Below are positions 60,560-64,000 of a stretch of 64,000 nucleotides of DNA, one piece after another. The position numbers were made by a program, and so were the translations under genes. Under the pieces are notes generated by a model. The model was not told the origin of the DNA. It did no database searches and saw only the letters and a program-made list of their open reading frames with translations. The stretch lies in NCBI GenBank assembly GCA_019744975.1, contig JAIETP010000014.1, positions 1 to 64,000 of the forward strand, read 5' to 3'. The DNA is from Burkholderiales bacterium. Lineage in GTDB: Bacteria > Pseudomonadota > Gammaproteobacteria > Burkholderiales > SG8-41. How positions within the stretch are numbered: position 1 is the first letter of the stretch; every line of letters starts with the position of its first letter.

Positions 60560-61132
60560 TTGGACCACACCTTGGATCGCAGCTTGGATAATTTTACAAA
60601 AACCCGTTCCACAAAAGCCCGGCCCATCCGGCTCGTCGCATTCGACATTGACGGCGTACTGACCGACGGCCGCTTGTATTACTCGGAAACCGGCGACGCG
60701 ATGAAGGCTTTCGACGTACGCGACGGCATGGGCATGAAACTGCTGCAGGACGCGGGCATCGAACTGGCCATCATCACCAGCCGGCGCGCGCCCAGCGTGC
60801 TGCTGCGCGCAAAGGACCTCGGCATCCGCCACGTGCAGCAGGGTGTTGCCGACAAACGCAGCGGTTTTGATGCATTACTCACCGAATTGGCGATTGCTCC
60901 GGAAGAAGCCGCATTCATGGGCGACGACCTGGTTGACCTGCCGGTGTTCCGCCGCTGCGGATTTGCCGTGACGGTGGCCAATGCACCGGCGCTGCTCAAA
61001 CGCCATGCCGATTACGTGACCCGCGCCACGGGCGGCCGCGGGGCGGTCCGCGAATTCTGCGAAATGCTGCTGCACAGCCGGGGCATGCTGGCGGCACAAA
61101 CCCGCCGCTTCCTTGACGCCACAGCGCACTGA
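60560..61132 (+). CDS. kdsC: 3-deoxy-D-manno-octulosonate-8-phosphate phosphatase
   Basis: 'LVAFDIDGVLTDGRLYYSETGDAMKAFDVRDGMGMKLL', 'FMGDDLVDLPVFRRCGFAVTVANA'. Confidence 0.95.
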   Translation: MDHTLDRSLDNFTKTRSTKARPIRLVAFDIDGVLTDGRLYYSETGDAMKAFDVRDGMGMKLLQDAGIELAIITSRRAPSVLLRAKDLGIRHVQQGVADKRSGFDALLTELAIAPEEAAFMGDDLVDLPVFRRCGFAVTVANAPALLKRHADYVTRATGGRGAVREFCEMLLHSRGMLAAQTRRFLDATAH

Positions 61133-61140
61133 AGCACACC

Positions 61141-61722
61141 GTGACCCGGTTTTCACAATTCTTTCCGCTGCTGCTGCTCGCCGTGCTGGCCAGTCTGACG
61201 TTCTGGCTGGACCAGGCAGTACAGCAGGGTGCAACGGGCAGCGGGACGGAACGGCATGATCCGGATTACATCGTCGACAAAATCGTCGCCCACCGCATGG
61301 ATGCCAATGGCGACGTCAAACACACGCTGTACGCCGAACGCATGACCCATTACCCGGATGACGACACCACGCACCTGGTGGCGCCGCGCTTCATCAGCAA
61401 CGCCTCGGCACGCGCACCGATGAGCATCACCTCGCGCACGGCCCGGGTATCCAGCGGCGGCGAACATATTTACTTTGAAACCGATGTGCGGGCGACACGC
61501 GCCGCCTATGCCGACCACAGCGAGATGGTCATGGAAACCAGTTTTCTCCATGTCACGCCGGATCAACACATCGCCCGCACCGATCGCCCGGTCACCGTCA
61601 CCGACGCCCATACCGTTGCCCGGGCGATTGGCTTAGAATTGAACAGTGAAACCCGCACCGTCAAGTTCCTGTCGCAGTTCAGAGGCACCTACCATGACCC
61701 CGATCGCGCAACCCGCCGTTAA
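61141..61722 (+). CDS. lptC: LPS export protein LptC
   Basis: N-terminal TM, 'DPDYIVDKIVAHRMDANGDVKHTLYAERMTHYPDDDTTHL'; GTG start. Confidence 0.9.
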   Translation: MTRFSQFFPLLLLAVLASLTFWLDQAVQQGATGSGTERHDPDYIVDKIVAHRMDANGDVKHTLYAERMTHYPDDDTTHLVAPRFISNASARAPMSITSRTARVSSGGEHIYFETDVRATRAAYADHSEMVMETSFLHVTPDQHIARTDRPVTVTDAHTVARAIGLELNSETRTVKFLSQFRGTYHDPDRATRR

Positions 61723-62341
61723 GCTGCGGCAGCGGTGGCTGCGCGCCGGCGTTGCCGCGGCCGTGGCGGCGCTGGTGTTCACCACAACGCCTGCGCTCGC
61801 GGAAAAGGCCGACCGGGAAAAACCGATCAATCTCGAGGCCGACCGTGTCACTGTCGACGACGCCAAACAGATTTCCACCTTCGAGGGCAAGGTTGTGCTG
61901 ACCCAGGGTACGCTGATCATCCGCGGCGACCGCATGGAAGTGCGGCAGGATAACCAGGGTTTCAAGGAGGGCGTCACCTGGGGCAACCTCGCCTACTTCC
62001 GGCAGAAGCGCGATGGTTACGACGAATACATTGAAGGCTGGGCAGAACGCATTGAATACGACAGCCGAGCCGACAAGATGCAGATGTTCAACCGCGCCTC
62101 GATGAAAAAAGGCACCGACGAAGTCCGCGGCAATTACATTTCCTACGATGCCAAGACGGAATTTTTCCAGGTCATCGGCGGCGGCGCCAAGGCAGCTTCC
62201 GCGGAAAACTCCGACGGCCGCGTCCGTGCCGTGATTCAGCCCAAACCCAAGGACAAACCGGCCGCCCAGTCGCCGGTGCCACTCAAACCCGACACCAATC
62301 TCACCGCGCCACGCGGCGAATTGCAAGCGCCGCCAAACTGA
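61694..62341 (+). CDS. lptA: LPS transport periplasmic protein LptA
   Basis: 'KPINLEADRVTVDDAKQISTFEGKVVLTQGTLIIRGDRMEVRQD'. Confidence 0.93.
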   Translation: MTPIAQPAVKLRQRWLRAGVAAAVAALVFTTTPALAEKADREKPINLEADRVTVDDAKQISTFEGKVVLTQGTLIIRGDRMEVRQDNQGFKEGVTWGNLAYFRQKRDGYDEYIEGWAERIEYDSRADKMQMFNRASMKKGTDEVRGNYISYDAKTEFFQVIGGGAKAASAENSDGRVRAVIQPKPKDKPAAQSPVPLKPDTNLTAPRGELQAPPN

Positions 62342-62356
62342 GCGCCGCCTTACACC

Positions 62357-63130
62357 GTGCAGCAATCACTGAATATCGAAACCCCGCAGGACGCCGCGAG
62401 GCCTGATACCTTCCTGCTGAAGGCGGAACGGCTCAGCAAACGTTACCGGGCGCGCACCGTGGTCAAAGACGTGTCGCTGGAGGTGCGCAGCGGTGAAGTC
62501 ATCGGTTTGCTGGGACCCAACGGCGCAGGCAAAACCACCTGCTTCTACATGATGGTGGGCCTGGTGGCGATGGACGGCGGCGAACTCTATCTTGACCAGA
62601 TGCGGCTGACGCATACGCCGATCCACCAGCGCGCACGCCTCGGCCTGAGTTACCTGCCGCAGGAAGCATCGATTTTCCGCCGGCTGTCGGTCGCCGACAA
62701 CGTACGCGCCATCCTCGAGCTGTACCACAGCGATGAGGCGGCCGTTGAAGCACGCCTCGATGAACTGCTGCAGGATCTGCACGTCGGTCATTTGCGCAAC
62801 AATCCGGCGATCAGCCTCTCCGGCGGCGAACGGCGGCGGGTGGAAATCGCCCGGGCACTGGCCACCGAACCCCGTTTCATCCTGCTCGACGAACCCTTTG
62901 CCGGCGTGGATCCGATCGCCGTCATTGAAATCCAGAAAATCATCGGTTTTCTGAGGGCGCGCGGCATCGGCGTGCTGATTACCGACCACAACGTGCGGGA
63001 AACCCTCGGCATCTGCGACCGTGCCTACATCATCAATGACGGCATGGTGCTCGCCTACGGCAAGCCCGACGAGATCGTTTATAATGAAAGCGTAAGAAAG
63101 GTCTATCTCGGTGAACATTTCCGCCTCTGA
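62357..63130 (+). CDS. lptB: LPS export ABC transporter ATP-binding protein LptB
   Basis: GPNGAGKTT, '[18 protein letters not shown]', '[36 protein letters not shown]'. Confidence 0.96.
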   Translation: MQQSLNIETPQDAARPDTFLLKAERLSKRYRARTVVKDVSLEVRSGEVIGLLGPNGAGKTTCFYMMVGLVAMDGGELYLDQMRLTHTPIHQRARLGLSYLPQEASIFRRLSVADNVRAILELYHSDEAAVEARLDELLQDLHVGHLRNNPAISLSGGERRRVEIARALATEPRFILLDEPFAGVDPIAVIEIQKIIGFLRARGIGVLITDHNVRETLGICDRAYIINDGMVLAYGKPDEIVYNESVRKVYLGEHFRL

Positions 63131-63236
63131 GATGGCCATTTCAGTTATTTCAGCTTATTCATTCAGCTTATCCAGAGTGAAAAGGCGCGCATAACCGCCC
63201 GCGCGCAACCCCGGCGATTCCCCTGTCCGGACCCCG

Positions 63237-64000
63237 ATGAAACATTCGTTACAGCTCAGACTCTCGCAACACCTGACGTTGACGCCGCAACTGCAGCAGT
63301 CGATCCGGCTGCTGCAGCTGTCCACGCTCGAACTCAACCAGGAAATCGAGAAGCTGCTGCAGGACAATCCGCTGCTGGAGCGGGAGGACGTGGAACCGCT
63401 GCCACCGCCGCCGCGTGACAGCACGGAGCAGACCGCCGCCGGTGAATCCTCGGCAACCACCGAAGCGGAAGCCACCGCACCCGGCGAGGATGGCGGCGCT
63501 TTTGATGCCATGGACGGCATCTCGTACGGCGGCAGCGGCGACGCCGAAGACGACGATTTTTCACCCCTGGCCGAGCAACCCGCCAGTCTGCGCGCCCACC
63601 TCGCCGGACAACTGTCACTGATGCACCTGTCGGACCGCGACAAACAGCTGGTTACGATGTTGATCGATTCACTGGATGACGGCGGTTACCTGCCGCAGTC
63701 GCTCGAGGAAATCGCGGCCATGCTGCCGCCGGAACTCGAAGTGGAACCGGAGGAACTGTCGATCGCGCTGCAGCACCTGCAACACCTGGAACCCACCGGC
63801 ATCGGCGCCCGCAGTCTCGCCGAATGCCTGAGTCTGCAGCTCGCCGTGCTGCCCGCCGATACACCGTACCGCGACGAGGCACTGGAAATCGTCCGCAACC
63901 ACCTTGACGCGCTGGCGACCCGGGATTTCGCCCGGCTGAAACGCGCGCTGAAATGCGATGACGCCTGCCTGCGCACGGTGCAAAAACTGATCGTCAGCCT
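63237..64000 (+). CDS. rpoN: RNA polymerase sigma-54 factor RpoN (3' end beyond window)
   Basis: 'MKHSLQLRLSQHLTLTPQLQQSIRLLQLSTLELNQEIEKLLQDNPLLERED'; follows lptB; open at window end. Confidence 0.93.
   Translation, partial: MKHSLQLRLSQHLTLTPQLQQSIRLLQLSTLELNQEIEKLLQDNPLLEREDVEPLPPPPRDSTEQTAAGESSATTEAEATAPGEDGGAFDAMDGISYGGSGDAEDDDFSPLAEQPASLRAHLAGQLSLMHLSDRDKQLVTMLIDSLDDGGYLPQSLEEIAAMLPPELEVEPEELSIALQHLQHLEPTGIGARSLAECLSLQLAVLPADTPYRDEALEIVRNHLDALATRDFARLKRALKCDDACLRTVQKLIVS

Overview
The window is a 64 kb chromosomal segment from a GC-rich bacterium. The gene order (petABC-sspA-sspB; tat-his-murA-bolA-mla; kdsD-kdsC-lptC-lptA-lptB-rpoN) suggests a betaproteobacterium. That assignment is inference; no search was run. 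Main blocks: a Bug/TctC-type receptor; a Gld-like ABC operon with DUF4340-like and GldG-like proteins; tRNA-Thr; a lone uracil-DNA-glycosylase-like gene; a Tat-exported amidohydrolase; petABC/sspAB; an aspartoacylase-like / amidase / Bug cassette; a DegS/DegQ-like protease; tatABC; a his operon; murA/bolA; an mla lipid-transport operon plus a second mlaF-like gene; a 19 kb MSH-type type IV pilus locus; a CPA2 antiporter; and the LPS transport block ending in a truncated rpoN. The most interesting items are: (1) the pilus locus is bracketed by two halves of an ABC transporter and two halves of a possible two-component system, with a near-consensus sigma-54 promoter before the pilin gene; (2) an AT-rich 18-mer near TAAGTATTTGATTTTATT occurs at least six times, in intergenic and N-terminal coding positions; (3) five 31-bp tandem copies of the mlaD stop-codon region; (4) the second mlaF-like ATPase has Tyr at the H-loop His and a triplicated start region with a uORF overlapping its start codon; (5) a MITE-like fold-back element lies between mshN- and mshE-like genes; (6) octamer (GTGAACGG) and other short-repeat families lie between genes. 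Novelty cannot be established without database searches.
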